DNA of 64,000 nt from positions 62,001 to 126,000 of the forward strand of contig NZ_CADFDB010000004.1 of the NCBI RefSeq assembly GCF_902832845.1, written 5' to 3'. The notes under the pieces are model-generated. The model did no database searches. It saw only the letters and a list, made by a program, of their open reading frames with translations, and was not told where the DNA came from. Every line of letters starts with the position of its first letter. Position 1 is the stretch's first letter. The position numbers and the translations under genes are program-made. Origin of the DNA: Burkholderia metallica. GTDB taxonomy: Bacteria; Pseudomonadota; Gammaproteobacteria; Burkholderiales; Burkholderiaceae. Shown one piece after another: positions 8,925 to 18,162 of the stretch.

Positions 8925-9181
8925 ACAAGGTTTTGATGTACAGCACGCAGGTGTGTCCGTATTGCATTCAGGCCGAGCGCCTGCTGAAGCTGCGCGGTGT
9001 CGAGCAGATCGAGAAGGTGCTGATCGACCGCGATCCGGCCCGCCGCGATGAAATGATGACGCGCACCGGGCGCCGCACGGTGCCGCAGATCTATATCGGC
9101 GACACGCACGTCGGCGGCTACGACGATCTGTCGAAGCTCGACCGCGACGGCGGCCTCCTCCCGCTTCTGCAAGCAGCCTGA
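8921..9181 (+). CDS. grxC: Glutaredoxin 3
   Basis: An 86-aa dithiol glutaredoxin with the CPYC active site near residues 11-14 (TQVCPYCIQAERLL), the TVPQIYIGDTHVGGYDDL glutathione-binding region, and the usual glutaredoxin length. It reduces protein disulfides with glutathione. The start is GTG at 8921, overlapping the stop of the rhodanese gene by four bases and implying translational coupling. Confidence 0.95.
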   Translation: MNKVLMYSTQVCPYCIQAERLLKLRGVEQIEKVLIDRDPARRDEMMTRTGRRTVPQIYIGDTHVGGYDDLSKLDRDGGLLPLLQAA

Positions 9182-9288
9182 TTAGGGCAGAATGGCCGCC
9201 GGCCGCGCCGCGGCTTGGGCGCGCAGGATTCATCCGTGGCGGCCGGCGACATGCCGGGCCGCCCCGTTACCACTTTTAGGGAAACACC

Positions 9289-9771
9289 ATGTCCGACGTC
9301 GAAAACCAACCGTTCTTCAACATCCAGCGCGTCTACCTGAAGGATATGTCGCTCGAGCAGCCGAATTCTCCGGCGATCTTTCTCGAGCAGGACATGCCCT
9401 CGGTTGAAGTCGAGGTCGACGTGAAGGCCGACCGCCTCGCGGAAAGCGTGTTCGAAGTCGTCGTGTCGGGTACCGTCACCGCGAAGGTGAAGGACAAGGT
9501 CGCGTTCCTGATCGAAGCGAAGCAGGCCGGCATTTTCGACATCCGCAACATTCCGGACGAACAGCTCGACCCGCTCGTCGGCATCGCCTGCCCGACGATC
9601 CTGTTCCCGTACCTGCGCTCGAACATCGCCGACGCGATCACGCGTGCGGGCTTCCCGCCGATCCACCTGGCGGAAATCAACTTCCAGGCGCTGTACGAGC
9701 AGCGCCTCGCGCAGCTTCAGCAGCAAGCCGGCGCCGCCGCAGGCGCGCCGAACGGCACGACGCTGAACTGA
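9289..9771 (+). CDS. secB: Protein-export chaperone SecB
   Basis: A 160-aa cytoplasmic chaperone that holds preproteins unfolded and hands them to SecA. Recognisable stretches are [20 protein letters not shown], the [26 protein letters not shown] strand region, and [32 protein letters not shown]. Length and sequence are typical of proteobacterial SecB. It sits 107 bp after grxC and 28 bp before gpsA. Confidence 0.97.
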   Translation: MSDVENQPFFNIQRVYLKDMSLEQPNSPAIFLEQDMPSVEVEVDVKADRLAESVFEVVVSGTVTAKVKDKVAFLIEAKQAGIFDIRNIPDEQLDPLVGIACPTILFPYLRSNIADAITRAGFPPIHLAEINFQALYEQRLAQLQQQAGAAAGAPNGTTLN

Positions 9772-9799
9772 CGATTCCCTCGGAGGACCGGTGCTGGGT

Positions 9800-10798
9800 A
9801 TGAAAGTAGCCGTTCTCGGCGCCGGTGCGTGGGGCACCGCGCTCGCGGGCCATCTGGCCGCGCGGCACGACACGCTTCTATGGGCGCGCGACGCCGCGCT
9901 CATCGCCGGGCTGCAGGCCCGGCACGAAAATTCCCGCTATCTGGACGGCATCGTGCTGCCTGACGCGCTGCGCTACGACGCCGATCTCGGCGCCGCGCTC
10001 GCGCATGGCGCCGCGGACGACGCGCTGTGCGTGATCGCCGCGCCCGTGGCCGGGCTGCGCACGCTGTGTCACGCGATGCGCGACGCCGGCTGCGTGCCGG
10101 CGCACGTCGTCTGGGTCTGCAAGGGCTTCGAGGCCGACACGCATCTGTTGCCGCATCAGGTGATCGCGGCCGAGCTGCCCGAACAGCAGAGCAACGGCGT
10201 GCTGTCGGGCCCGAGCTTCGCGCGCGAGGTCGGGCAGTCGCTGCCCGTCGCGCTGACGGTGGCGAGCGCGTCCGCCGAATGCCGCGAACGCACGCTCGCC
10301 GCGTTCCATCACGGCGCGATGCGCATCTATACGGGCGACGACGTGGTCGGCGTCGAGGTCGGCGGTGCGGTGAAGAACGTGCTCGCGATCGCGACCGGCA
10401 TTGCCGACGGCCTCGGCCTCGGGCTGAATGCACGCGCCGCGCTGATCACCCGCGGCCTCGCCGAAATGTCGCGGCTCGGCGTCGCGCTCGGCGGTCGCGC
10501 GGAAACCTTCACGGGCCTGACTGGCCTCGGCGACCTGATCCTCACCGCTACGGGCGACCTGTCGCGCAACCGCACGGTCGGCCTGCAACTGGCGGCCGGC
10601 CGCACGCTGAACGATATCCTCGGCGCGCTCGGCCACGTGGCCGAAGGCGTGCGCTGCGCGCAGGCCGTGCTGGCCATCGCGCGCGCGCAGTCGATCGAAA
10701 TGCCGATCACCGAAGCCGTGTGCGGCGTGCTGTTCGACGGCATCGCGCCGCGCGACGCCGTCAGCGGCCTGCTGCGGCGCGACGCGCGCGCCGAATAG
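9800..10798 (+). CDS. gpsA: Glycerol-3-phosphate dehydrogenase [NAD(P)+]
   Basis: A 332-aa enzyme reducing dihydroxyacetone phosphate to sn-glycerol-3-phosphate for phospholipid synthesis. The N-terminus [20 protein letters not shown] is the Rossmann nucleotide-binding loop. The substrate-binding [21 protein letters not shown] and [18 protein letters not shown] regions are present. GGAGG at 9782-9786 lies four bases from a GTG at 9791 and thirteen from the ATG at 9800; I prefer the ATG because family proteins begin at the Rossmann strand, but the GTG is possible. Confidence 0.96.
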   Translation: MKVAVLGAGAWGTALAGHLAARHDTLLWARDAALIAGLQARHENSRYLDGIVLPDALRYDADLGAALAHGAADDALCVIAAPVAGLRTLCHAMRDAGCVPAHVVWVCKGFEADTHLLPHQVIAAELPEQQSNGVLSGPSFAREVGQSLPVALTVASASAECRERTLAAFHHGAMRIYTGDDVVGVEVGGAVKNVLAIATGIADGLGLGLNARAALITRGLAEMSRLGVALGGRAETFTGLTGLGDLILTATGDLSRNRTVGLQLAAGRTLNDILGALGHVAEGVRCAQAVLAIARAQSIEMPITEAVCGVLFDGIAPRDAVSGLLRRDARAE

Positions 10799-10883
10799 CG
10801 CGGCCCGGCGCCGGGTTCGCCGCGGGCGCGCGGCGTCAAAGCGCGCTACGCTTGAACCGTCTCCGGCGTTCCGGGAGGTTGTC

Positions 10884-11408
10884 ATGCTGCGGATCCATTC
10901 CACCACGCTCGATGCGCAGGTCGTCGACATCACGACGCTCGATGTCGACGCGATCGTCAACGCCGCGAACGGCTCGCTGCTCGGCGGCGGCGGTGTCGAC
11001 GGCGCGATCCACCGCGCGGCCGGCCCCGGCCTGCTTGCCGAATGCCGCACGCTCGGCGGCTGCGCGACCGGCGACGCGAAGCTCACGCGCGGCCACGCGC
11101 TGCCGGCGCGCTACGTGATCCATGCGGTCGGGCCCGTCTGGTACGGCGGCGGGCGCGGCGAGCCCGAACTGCTCGCGTCGTGCTACCGGCGCGCGATCGA
11201 GCTGGCCGAGGAGGTGGCGGCGACGTCGATCGCGTTCCCCGCGATCAGCTGCGGCGTGTATCGCTATCCGGTGGGCGACGCCGTCGACATCGCGGTGGGC
11301 ACCGTCGCCGAAATGCTGCCGCAGGCGCCGAATCTCGCACGCGTGGTGTTCGCGTGCTTTTCCCCCGACATCTACGACCTGTATCGCGCGCGGCTCGCGC
11401 GGGCGTGA
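10884..11408 (+). CDS. Macrodomain protein, O-acetyl-ADP-ribose deacetylase-like
   Basis: A 174-aa single macrodomain. The ligand loop is visible as [29 protein letters not shown] (residues about 28-56), followed by [26 protein letters not shown] and the second loop [17 protein letters not shown]. Relatives such as E. coli YmdB hydrolyse O-acetyl-ADP-ribose and remove ADP-ribose from proteins; the precise substrate here is inferred. It stands alone after gpsA, with the convergent trmL gene downstream. Confidence 0.9.
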   Translation: MLRIHSTTLDAQVVDITTLDVDAIVNAANGSLLGGGGVDGAIHRAAGPGLLAECRTLGGCATGDAKLTRGHALPARYVIHAVGPVWYGGGRGEPELLASCYRRAIELAEEVAATSIAFPAISCGVYRYPVGDAVDIAVGTVAEMLPQAPNLARVVFACFSPDIYDLYRARLARA

Positions 11409-11449
11409 TGCATCCCGCGTTCCGCACCGCGGGCAGGGTGGCTCGCGCG

Positions 11450-11920
11450 TCAGGCGCCGCCTTCGAAGCCGGCCTGGCGCCACGCCTCGAACACGACCAC
11501 CGCGACCGTGTTCGACAGGTTCAGGCTGCGGTTGTCCGGCCGCATCGGCAGGCGCACGCGCTGTTCGTTCGGAAAGCGTTCGAGCAGTTCGGCGGGCAGG
11601 CCGCGCGTTTCCGAGCCGAACACGAACCAGTCGCCCGGCAGGAACGCGTGATCGTGGAAGCGGCCCGAGCCGCGCGTCGTGAATGCGAACATCCGGGCGG
11701 GATCGGGCGTTTCCGCCGCGACGAATGCGTCCCAGTCGCGGTGCACGCGCATCTGCGCATACTCGTGATAGTCGAGGCCGGCGCGGCGCATCCGCGCGTC
11801 GTCGAGCGGGAAGCCGAGCGGCTCGATCAGGTGCAGGCGCGCGCCCGTGTTGGCGCACAGGCGGATCACGTTGCCGGTGTTCGGCGGAATTTCGGGGGCG
11901 ACGAGGACGACGTTGAACAT
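11450..11920 (-). CDS. trmL: tRNA (cytidine(34)-2'-O)-methyltransferase
   Basis: A 156-aa SPOUT methyltransferase modifying the wobble base of tRNA-Leu species. MFNVVLVAPEIPPNTGNVIRLCANTGARLHLIEPLGF is the TrmL N-terminus. The knotted SAM-binding part is FVFGSETRGLPAELLERFPNEQRVRLPMRPDNRSLNLSNTVAVVVFEAWRQ. Length equals E. coli TrmL (about 157 aa). It lies downstream of comF on the same strand with a ~100-bp gap. Confidence 0.94.
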   Translation of the reverse strand: MFNVVLVAPEIPPNTGNVIRLCANTGARLHLIEPLGFPLDDARMRRAGLDYHEYAQMRVHRDWDAFVAAETPDPARMFAFTTRGSGRFHDHAFLPGDWFVFGSETRGLPAELLERFPNEQRVRLPMRPDNRSLNLSNTVAVVVFEAWRQAGFEGGA

Positions 11921-12023
11921 GTTTCTGTCTGGCTGGGCCGGACGGGGCGACGCAACGCGCGCTCCGGGCCGGCCGGTTCGTGACGGCCGCCGCCGTGTAC
12001 GGGCGGCGGGCCTCTCTATCTAA

Positions 12024-12827
12024 TTAATCCCTGGCGGTGCGCAGCGCAACCAGATTCGTCACGCGTGCGGCGCCCGCCGCCTTCAGCGCGTGCGCGGCGG
12101 CCTCGAGCGTCGCGCCGGACGTCATCACGTCGTCGACGAGCGCGACGTGGCGGCCGGCGACCGCACTTGTTACCGCGAATGCCGCCGTCACGTTGTCGTG
12201 CCGGGCGCGCCGGTCGAGCCGCGACTGCGGCGCGGTGTCGGCGACGCGCGCGAGCAGCGCCGCATCCGCGCGCACGCCGAGCCGCCGCGCGAGCGGGCGC
12301 GCGATCGACCACGCCTGGTTATAGCCGCGCGCGACGAGCCGCCGGGACGACAGCGGCACCGGCACGACCAGGTCGAAGCCGCCGGCGCCGGGCGTATCGT
12401 CGATCAACCGCGCGAGTCGCGCGGCGAATTCGCTGCCGAGCGCGAGTTGCCGGTGAAACTTCAGGCCGCGCGCGAGCGCATCCAGCGGCGCGCGGTAATC
12501 CGCCAGCGCCAGCGTCGCATCGAACGGCGGCGGCGCCGTGCGGCACGCGTCGCAACGGTAGGCGGCCGCTCGGCCGGCACCGGCGCGCATGCCGCGGGAC
12601 GGCTGCGAACGCGATGGGCCGGCGCCGAGCGGCAGCGCGCAGACGTCGCAGCGCAGCCGCGCTTCGTTCCAGTACGCGGCGTCGCAAGCGTTGCACATCA
12701 CGGCGTGTGACAAATTGCCGCACAGTGCGCAGCGATTCGGCAGCGCGAGCGCGGCGACGCGCGCGGCCAGCGCAACAACCTGCGACAAAGCGACGCGCAT
12801 CGTGCGTCGGGCGGAACGACGGATCAT
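12024..12827 (-). CDS. comF: ComF family protein (phosphoribosyltransferase-like, zinc finger)
   Basis: A 267-aa ComF/GntX-type protein. The N-terminal part carries cysteine pairs (CALC, CNAC, CDVC, CDAC) that form a zinc-binding segment. The C-terminal part has the phosphoribosyltransferase loop HVALVDDVMTSGATLEAAAHALKAAGA. Relatives are needed for DNA uptake in naturally competent bacteria or for using DNA as a nutrient; activity here is inferred. The ATG at 12825-12827 is chosen because CAGGAG lies seven bases upstream on the minus strand. It is divergent from the BioC-like methyltransferase, a neighbour pairing seen in many proteobacteria. Confidence 0.88.
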   Translation of the reverse strand: MIRRSARRTMRVALSQVVALAARVAALALPNRCALCGNLSHAVMCNACDAAYWNEARLRCDVCALPLGAGPSRSQPSRGMRAGAGRAAAYRCDACRTAPPPFDATLALADYRAPLDALARGLKFHRQLALGSEFAARLARLIDDTPGAGGFDLVVPVPLSSRRLVARGYNQAWSIARPLARRLGVRADAALLARVADTAPQSRLDRRARHDNVTAAFAVTSAVAGRHVALVDDVMTSGATLEAAAHALKAAGAARVTNLVALRTARD

Positions 12828-12908
12828 CGCAACACTCCTGACACCCCGCCTCAATGAAGCCCGCGGGGCGAGCGAGTATACTTCGGGCTCTTCGCCAGTG
12901 TGCCCGAC

Positions 12909-13874
12909 ATGTCCCCAGCTTCGACTTCAACCGGCCGTCCGGCCAATGACGCAAGGCGCCTGCGGCGGATCTTCGACCGCCGTGCCGCCACGTTCGATGC
13001 GGTCGCGTTCCTGCCGCGCGAGATCGCGCAGCGGATGAACGAGCGCCTCGAATACATCAAGGTGAGCCCCACAGCCGTGCTGGACGCGGGCTGCGGCCCG
13101 GGCGACGACCTGCCGGCGCTGCGCGCGCGCTTTCCGGAGGCGCCCGTATTCGGCGTCGACCTGTCCGGCACGATGCTCGCGCGGGCCGGCCAGCGCGAGG
13201 TCGAGCAGACGAGCTGGCGCCGCTGGCTGCCGGCGTCGCTCGGCCGTGCGCTGGGCCAGCGCGGCCCGCGCGTCGCGCAGGCCGATTTCGCCGCGTTGCC
13301 GTTCCCCGGCGGCGCGTTTGACCTCGTCTGGTCGAATCTCGCCCTCCACTGGCATTCGCGCCCGGACGCGGTGCTGCCCGAATGGCAGCGCGTGCTGCGC
13401 GTGAACGGGCTGCTGATGTTCAGCACGCTCGGCCCCGATACCCTGCGCGAACTGCGCGCGGCCTGCGCGGACGCCGAAGCGGCGCTCGGCAACGCGCCGC
13501 CCGCCGCGCGCGTGATCGATTTCGTCGACATGCACGACCTCGGCGACATGCTCGTCGAGAGCGGCTTCGAGATTCCCGTGATGGACCAGGAAGTGCTGAC
13601 CGTCACCTACAAATCCCCCGATTCCCTGCTGGCCGACGTGCGCCGCTGGGGCGCCTATCCGTTCGAGCGGACGGCGCCGCAGCACGCGGGGCGGCGCTTT
13701 CGCGCGGCGCTCGGCGACGCGCTGGACGCGCGCCGGCGCGAGGACGGCACGATTCCGCTCACATTCGAAGTGATCTACGGCCACGCGTGGAAGGCCGTGC
13801 CGCGCACGACCGCCGAAGGGCACGGGATCGTGCGCATCGAGGACATCGGAAAGGGCCGTCCGAAGAATCGGTAA
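12909..13874 (+). CDS. bioC: SAM-dependent methyltransferase, BioC-like
   Basis: A ~321-aa class I methyltransferase. SAM motif I is LDAGCGPGDDLPALRARFPEAPVFGVDLSGTML (around residues 58-90), followed by QADFAALPFPGGAFDLVWSNLALHWHSRPDAVLPEWQRVLRVNGLLMFSTLG, which matches BioC. BioC methylates malonyl-ACP to start the pimelate moiety of biotin. The sequence is longer than E. coli BioC (about 250 aa), and no other bio gene is nearby, so another methyl acceptor is possible. A GTG at 12900 is an alternative start. Confidence 0.72.
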   Translation: MSPASTSTGRPANDARRLRRIFDRRAATFDAVAFLPREIAQRMNERLEYIKVSPTAVLDAGCGPGDDLPALRARFPEAPVFGVDLSGTMLARAGQREVEQTSWRRWLPASLGRALGQRGPRVAQADFAALPFPGGAFDLVWSNLALHWHSRPDAVLPEWQRVLRVNGLLMFSTLGPDTLRELRAACADAEAALGNAPPAARVIDFVDMHDLGDMLVESGFEIPVMDQEVLTVTYKSPDSLLADVRRWGAYPFERTAPQHAGRRFRAALGDALDARRREDGTIPLTFEVIYGHAWKAVPRTTAEGHGIVRIEDIGKGRPKNR

Positions 13875-13991
13875 AGCGGTAAAGAGGGGTTTTGTTATGT
13901 CTGAAATTAGCAGCGCAAAGCGGGGTCGAATTGGCGCCTGAAATGGCCGGAAAGCTTGTCGCGCTTGGCTCGCGGGCCGATAGTCGCTTGC

Positions 13992-14020
13992 TTGTGGATG
14001 CCATTGAACCCGCCTATAAT
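13992..14020 (+). promoter_or_regulatory. Strong sigma-70-type promoter of the cox operon
   Basis: TTGTGG, a 17-bp spacer and a perfect TATAAT (14015-14020) lie in the 234-bp gap ahead of the DUF2244 gene and coxB. Predicted transcription start is near 14027, giving an 80-nt leader that contains alternative hairpins at 14069-14091. Confidence 0.6.
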
Positions 14021-14068
14021 GCGTCAGCTTGTCGTCCCGGGGTCCCCGCAATACGGGGCGACGAGTCC

Positions 14069-14091
14069 GATGCAGGCATGCATCGCATGCC
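14069..14091 (+). promoter_or_regulatory. Mutually exclusive hairpins in the cox leader
   Basis: GATGCA/TGCATC (14069-14074 with 14079-14084, loop GGCA) overlaps GGCATGC/GCATGCC (14075-14081 with 14085-14091, loop ATC). Only one can form at a time. They sit 18 bases before the first start codon of the operon. Confidence 0.4.
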
Positions 14092-14108
14092 ATTCGCGTG
14101 AGGCGGCG

Positions 14109-14594
14109 ATGGGAGCAGCGAGGGTTTTGGCGGAGACGACGAACGACGAGCCGGTCCTCGAAGACTGGCTCATGAAACGCAATTGTTCGGCGTCGCCGCG
14201 CCAGTTCATGCTGTTTTACGCGTCGCTCGCGGGCTTCTCGCTGGTGATCGCAACACTGCTGATGTGGCGGGGGGCCTGGCTCGTCATGCCCTTCACCGGA
14301 ATCGAGTTGCTGGCTGTGGGTGTCGCATTTGCGATCTATGCTCGCCATGCGGTCGATTACGAACGCATCAGGCTGTATCCGCACCGGCTCGTGATCGAGC
14401 GGATGGATGCGGAGCGGCTCACGCAGATCGAATTCAACCCGCGCTGGGTGCGGGTCGAGCCGGGTGCGACGCCACGCGATCCGATTCGGCTGGTATCGCG
14501 CGGGCAGACCGTCGTAATCGGGCAGCATCTCGCGCAGTACAAGCGCGCGCAGTTCGCCGACGAACTGCGCGTATCGCTCAGGCGCTGCGGCTGA
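14109..14594 (+). CDS. DUF2244 integral membrane protein
   Basis: About 161 aa. Two adjacent transmembrane helices (FMLFYASLAGFSLVIATLLMW and GAWLVMPFTGIELLAVGVAFAIYA) are followed by a cytoplasmic domain with ERMDAERLTQIEFNPRWVRVEPG. This is the DUF2244 family, of unknown function, often found immediately before cytochrome c oxidase subunit II. The ATG at 14109 is favoured because GAGGCGGCG precedes it and upstream codons overlap the promoter and leader. It is the first gene of the cox operon here, so a role in oxidase biogenesis is plausible but unproven. Confidence 0.82.
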   Translation: MGAARVLAETTNDEPVLEDWLMKRNCSASPRQFMLFYASLAGFSLVIATLLMWRGAWLVMPFTGIELLAVGVAFAIYARHAVDYERIRLYPHRLVIERMDAERLTQIEFNPRWVRVEPGATPRDPIRLVSRGQTVVIGQHLAQYKRAQFADELRVSLRRCG

Positions 14595-14651
14595 CGAGGC
14601 GCGGGCACCGGCCGGATACCGGCCGGCGGCTTGCGACGGGGGAGGGTTTGA

Positions 14652-16250
14652 ATGGAAATTTTGGGTAAGGATGCTATGAAAACAATCAAGCGAGCCCTCA
14701 CGGGCGTGCTGGCATGCAGCGGATTGCTCTTTGCCGGTGCCGCCCTGGCGGTCGGTGATAGCCCGGGCGGCCCCCGCGTCAACGAGATCAACTTTCAGCC
14801 GCCGGTCACGAAGATCGCCGAGGAGCTCTACGATCTCCACACGATGATGCTGATCCTGTGTACGGTGATCTTCGTCGGCGTGTTCGGCGTGATGTTCTAT
14901 TCGATCTTCGCGCACCGCAAATCCAAGGGCCACAAGGCCGCCAATTTCCATGAAAGCACGACCGTCGAGATCATCTGGACGATCGTGCCGTTCGTCATCG
15001 TCGTGCTGATGGCGCTGCCGGCCACGAAGGCCGTCGTCGCGATGAAGGACACGACGAACGCCGATCTCACGATCAAGGTCACCGGCTACCAGTGGAAGTG
15101 GGGCTACGACTACGTGAAGGGCCCGGGCGAGGGCATCGGCTTCCTGTCGACGCTCAGCACCCCGCGCGACGAAGTGATGGGCAAGAAGCCGATCACCGAC
15201 ACCTATCTGCAGGAAGTCGACAACCCGCTCGTCGTGCCGGTCAACAAGAAGATCCGCATCATCACGACCGCGAACGACGTCGTCCACTCGTGGTACGTGC
15301 CCGCGTTCGGCGTGAAGCAGGATGCGATCCCCGGCTTCGTGCGCGACACGTGGTTCAAGGCCGACAAGGTCGGGACGTTCCGCGGTTTCTGTACCGAGCT
15401 GTGCGGCAAGGAACACGCGTACATGCCGGTCGTCGTCGAAGTCCTGTCGGATGACGACTACGCGAAGTGGGTCACCGCGCAGAAGGCCAAGCTGGCCAGC
15501 GCCGCAGTCGACCCGAACAAGGTCTACACGATGGCCGAACTCGTCGCGCACGGCGAGGAAGTCTACAAGGCGAACTGCGCGGCCTGCCACCAGGTGAGCG
15601 GCAAGGGCCTCGGCGCGTTCCCGGCCATGGACGGCAGCCCGATCGTGAACGGCCCGATCGCCGGCCACGTCGAGCGCGTGCTGCACGGCAAGGGTGCGAT
15701 GCCGTCGTGGGCGTCGCTGTCGGATCTCGACATCGCGTCGGTCATCACGTACGAGCGCAATTCGTGGGGCAACCACAAGAACGACCTGCTGCAGCCGAAG
15801 CAAGTGGCCGACGCGCGTAACGGCAAGATGCCGGAAGACGCGGCCGGCGCGGCGGCAGCCGCACCGGAGCAAGCCGCTTCCGCACCGGCGCAGGCTGCGT
15901 CGGGCGCGGAGCAGCCGGCGGCAGCGTCGGCCTCGGCCGCCCTGTCGACGATCTACTTCGAGACGGGCAAGAGCACGCTGCCGGCCGATGCGAAGGCGGC
16001 GATCGCCGCCGCGGCCGACTATGCGAAGGCACATCCGGACGCGAAGCTCGCGCTGTCGGGCTTTACCGACAAGACGGGCTCGGCCGACGCGAACGCCGAA
16101 CTGGCGAAGCATCGCGCGCAAGCCGTGCGCGACGCGCTGAAGGCAGCAGGCGTGGCGGAAGACCACATTATTCTCAAAAAGCCGGAAACGATCACGGGCG
16201 GGGCGGACGCGAAGGAAGCCCGGCGTGTCGAGATCGGTCCGGCGGCTTGA
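14652..16250 (+). CDS. coxB: Cytochrome c oxidase subunit II fused to cytochrome c and OmpA-like domains
   Basis: The 532-aa subunit receives electrons from cytochrome c through its CuA centre. Order: signal peptide (to about residue 33), two transmembrane helices (about 60-85 and 105-125), the CuA domain with CTELCGKEHAYM at about residues 247-258, a cytochrome c domain with CAACH near residue 309 and a downstream methionine in GAMPSW, an Ala/Pro/Gln-rich linker (about 390-430), and an OmpA-like domain (about 431-530) with LSGFTDKTGSADANAELAKHRAQAV. Typical CoxB is ~280 aa, and caa3-type CoxB ~350-400. GGAGGG precedes the ATG; coxA follows 43 bp later. Confidence 0.93.
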   Translation: MEILGKDAMKTIKRALTGVLACSGLLFAGAALAVGDSPGGPRVNEINFQPPVTKIAEELYDLHTMMLILCTVIFVGVFGVMFYSIFAHRKSKGHKAANFHESTTVEIIWTIVPFVIVVLMALPATKAVVAMKDTTNADLTIKVTGYQWKWGYDYVKGPGEGIGFLSTLSTPRDEVMGKKPITDTYLQEVDNPLVVPVNKKIRIITTANDVVHSWYVPAFGVKQDAIPGFVRDTWFKADKVGTFRGFCTELCGKEHAYMPVVVEVLSDDDYAKWVTAQKAKLASAAVDPNKVYTMAELVAHGEEVYKANCAACHQVSGKGLGAFPAMDGSPIVNGPIAGHVERVLHGKGAMPSWASLSDLDIASVITYERNSWGNHKNDLLQPKQVADARNGKMPEDAAGAAAAAPEQAASAPAQAASGAEQPAAASASAALSTIYFETGKSTLPADAKAAIAAAADYAKAHPDAKLALSGFTDKTGSADANAELAKHRAQAVRDALKAAGVAEDHIILKKPETITGGADAKEARRVEIGPAA

Positions 16251-16293
16251 CGTGTCGCTGAGTTAGTCGACGTATTCGCATTAGGAGATTCTC

Positions 16294-17901
16294 ATGTCTA
16301 GCATCGGGCACGACGTAGCCGCGGACCACGCGCACGACGACCACGCGCACGAAATGCCGCACGGCTGGCGGCGCTGGCTGTTCGCCACCAACCACAAGGA
16401 CATCGGTACGCTGTACCTGTTGTTCTCGTTCATCATGTTCCTGTCGGGCGGCGTGATGGCGCTCGGCATCCGGGCCGAGCTGTTCGAGCCGGGCCTGCAG
16501 ATCATGCGTCCGGAGTTCTTCAACGAACTCACGACGATGCACGGCCTGATCATGGTGTTCGGCGCGATCATGCCGGCGTTCGTCGGCTTCGCGAACTGGA
16601 TGATTCCGCTGCAGATCGGCGCATCCGACATGGCGTTCGCGCGGATGAACAACTTCAGTTTCTGGCTGCTGCCGGTCGCGGCCGTGCTGCTGGTCGGTTC
16701 GTTCTTCGCGCCGGGCGGCGCGACGGCCGCCGGCTGGACGCTGTACGCACCGCTGTCGACGCAGATGGGCCCGGGCATGGACTTCGCGATCTTCGCGGTC
16801 CACATCATGGGCGCATCGTCGATCATGGGCGGGATCAACATCGTCGTGACGATCCTGAACATGCGCGCACCGGGCATGACGCTGATGAAGATGCCGATGT
16901 TCGCGTGGACGTGGCTGATCACGGCCTACCTGCTGATCGCCGTGATGCCGGTTCTGGCAGGCGCGATCACGATGGTGCTGTTCGACCGCCACTTCGGCAC
17001 GTCGTTCTTCAACGCGGCTGGCGGCGGCGACCCGGTGATGTACCAGCACATCTTCTGGTTCTTCGGGCACCCCGAGGTGTACATCATGATTCTGCCGGCG
17101 TTCGGGATCGTGTCGCAGGTGATCCCGGCGTTCGCACGCAAGACGCTGTTCGGCTACAGCTCGATGGTGTACGCGACGGCTTCGATCGCGATCCTGTCGT
17201 TCATGGTCTGGGCGCACCACATGTTCGCAACGGGCATGCCGGTTACCGGCCAGCTGTTCTTCATGTACGCGACGATGCTGATCGCGGTGCCGACGGGCGT
17301 GAAGGTGTTCAACTGGCTCGCGACGATGTGGCGCGGCTCGATGACGTTCGAAACCCCGATGCTGTTCGCGATCGGCTTCCTGTTCGTGTTCACGTTCGGC
17401 GGCCTGACGGGCCTGATGCTCGCGATGGCGCCGCTCGACATCCAGTATCACGGCACCTACTTCGTGGTCGCGCACTTCCACTACGTGCTGGTGGCCGGCT
17501 CGTTGTTCGCGCTGTTCTCGGGCTGGTACTACTGGGCGCCGAAGTGGACGGGCTGGATGTACAACGAGACGCGCGGCAAGATCCACTTCTGGGCGTCGAT
17601 GATCTTCTTCAACCTGACGTTCTTCCCGATGCACTTCGTCGGTCTCGCGGGCATGCCGCGCCGCTATGCGGACTACCCGGCGCAGTTCACGGACTTCAAC
17701 CAGGTGGCGACGATCGGCGCATTCGGCTTCGGTCTCGCGCAGGTGTACTTCCTGTTCGCGGTCGCGCTGCCGGCCTATCGTGGCGGCGGCGAGCTGGAAA
17801 AGGCGTCGGACAAGCCGTGGGACGGCGCGACGGGCCTCGAGTGGACGGTGCCGAGCCCGGCTCCCTTCCACACGTTCGAGCAACCGCCGCACGTCGAGTA
17901 A
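16294..17901 (+). CDS. ctaD: Cytochrome c oxidase subunit I (aa3 type)
   Basis: A 535-aa, roughly twelve-helix catalytic subunit holding heme a and the heme a3-CuB centre; it reduces oxygen and pumps protons across the inner membrane. Signatures are WLFATNHKDIGTLYLLF, the CuB ligand and cross-linked tyrosine motif HPEVYIMILPAFG, WAHHMFATGMP (the HH copper ligands), and the heme-ligand region YFVVAHFHYVLVAGSLFALF. The N-terminus is histidine/aspartate-rich. AGGAGA lies about seven bases before the ATG. Confidence 0.97.
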   Translation: MSSIGHDVAADHAHDDHAHEMPHGWRRWLFATNHKDIGTLYLLFSFIMFLSGGVMALGIRAELFEPGLQIMRPEFFNELTTMHGLIMVFGAIMPAFVGFANWMIPLQIGASDMAFARMNNFSFWLLPVAAVLLVGSFFAPGGATAAGWTLYAPLSTQMGPGMDFAIFAVHIMGASSIMGGINIVVTILNMRAPGMTLMKMPMFAWTWLITAYLLIAVMPVLAGAITMVLFDRHFGTSFFNAAGGGDPVMYQHIFWFFGHPEVYIMILPAFGIVSQVIPAFARKTLFGYSSMVYATASIAILSFMVWAHHMFATGMPVTGQLFFMYATMLIAVPTGVKVFNWLATMWRGSMTFETPMLFAIGFLFVFTFGGLTGLMLAMAPLDIQYHGTYFVVAHFHYVLVAGSLFALFSGWYYWAPKWTGWMYNETRGKIHFWASMIFFNLTFFPMHFVGLAGMPRRYADYPAQFTDFNQVATIGAFGFGLAQVYFLFAVALPAYRGGGELEKASDKPWDGATGLEWTVPSPAPFHTFEQPPHVE

Positions 17902-17986
17902 GTATTACGGTGCGCCCGGCCGCTGCCTGCTTGCCGAGCAGGCGGGCAGCGGCGGGCGCCGAATCGAGGTTTCAGCGAAGTTTCAG

Positions 17987-18127
17987 ATGACCCGGAATCC
18001 ACAACAAAGACGAACGCCCGAGCAGATCCGCGCGGGCAACAAGCGGCTCGGTCTCATCCTGCTCGTCATCGCCGCCGTTTTTTTTGTGGGTGTCGTGATC
18101 AAGCAGTGGTGGCTGTCCACCCACTGA
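17987..18127 (+). CDS. Cytochrome oxidase small assembly protein
   Basis: A 46-aa protein: a basic N-terminus (MTRNPQQRRTPEQIRAGNKR) followed by one transmembrane helix (LGLILLVIAAVFFVGVVIKQWW). It lies between coxA and ctaG, where betaproteobacteria commonly encode such a peptide, annotated as a small assembly protein. Function is inferred from position only. The start is the ATG at 17987; longer readings run into the end of coxA. Confidence 0.8.
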   Translation: MTRNPQQRRTPEQIRAGNKRLGLILLVIAAVFFVGVVIKQWWLSTH

Positions 18128-18162
18128 TGCAGTAACTGACGCAGTAGCGAGGAAGTTGTCGT

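Noticed and set aside
12927-16166. 1079-codon open frame on the minus strand across bioC and coxB
   Set aside because: It is antisense to well-supported genes, rich in Arg/Ala/His with no domain, and arises from the G/C-ending codons of the true genes.
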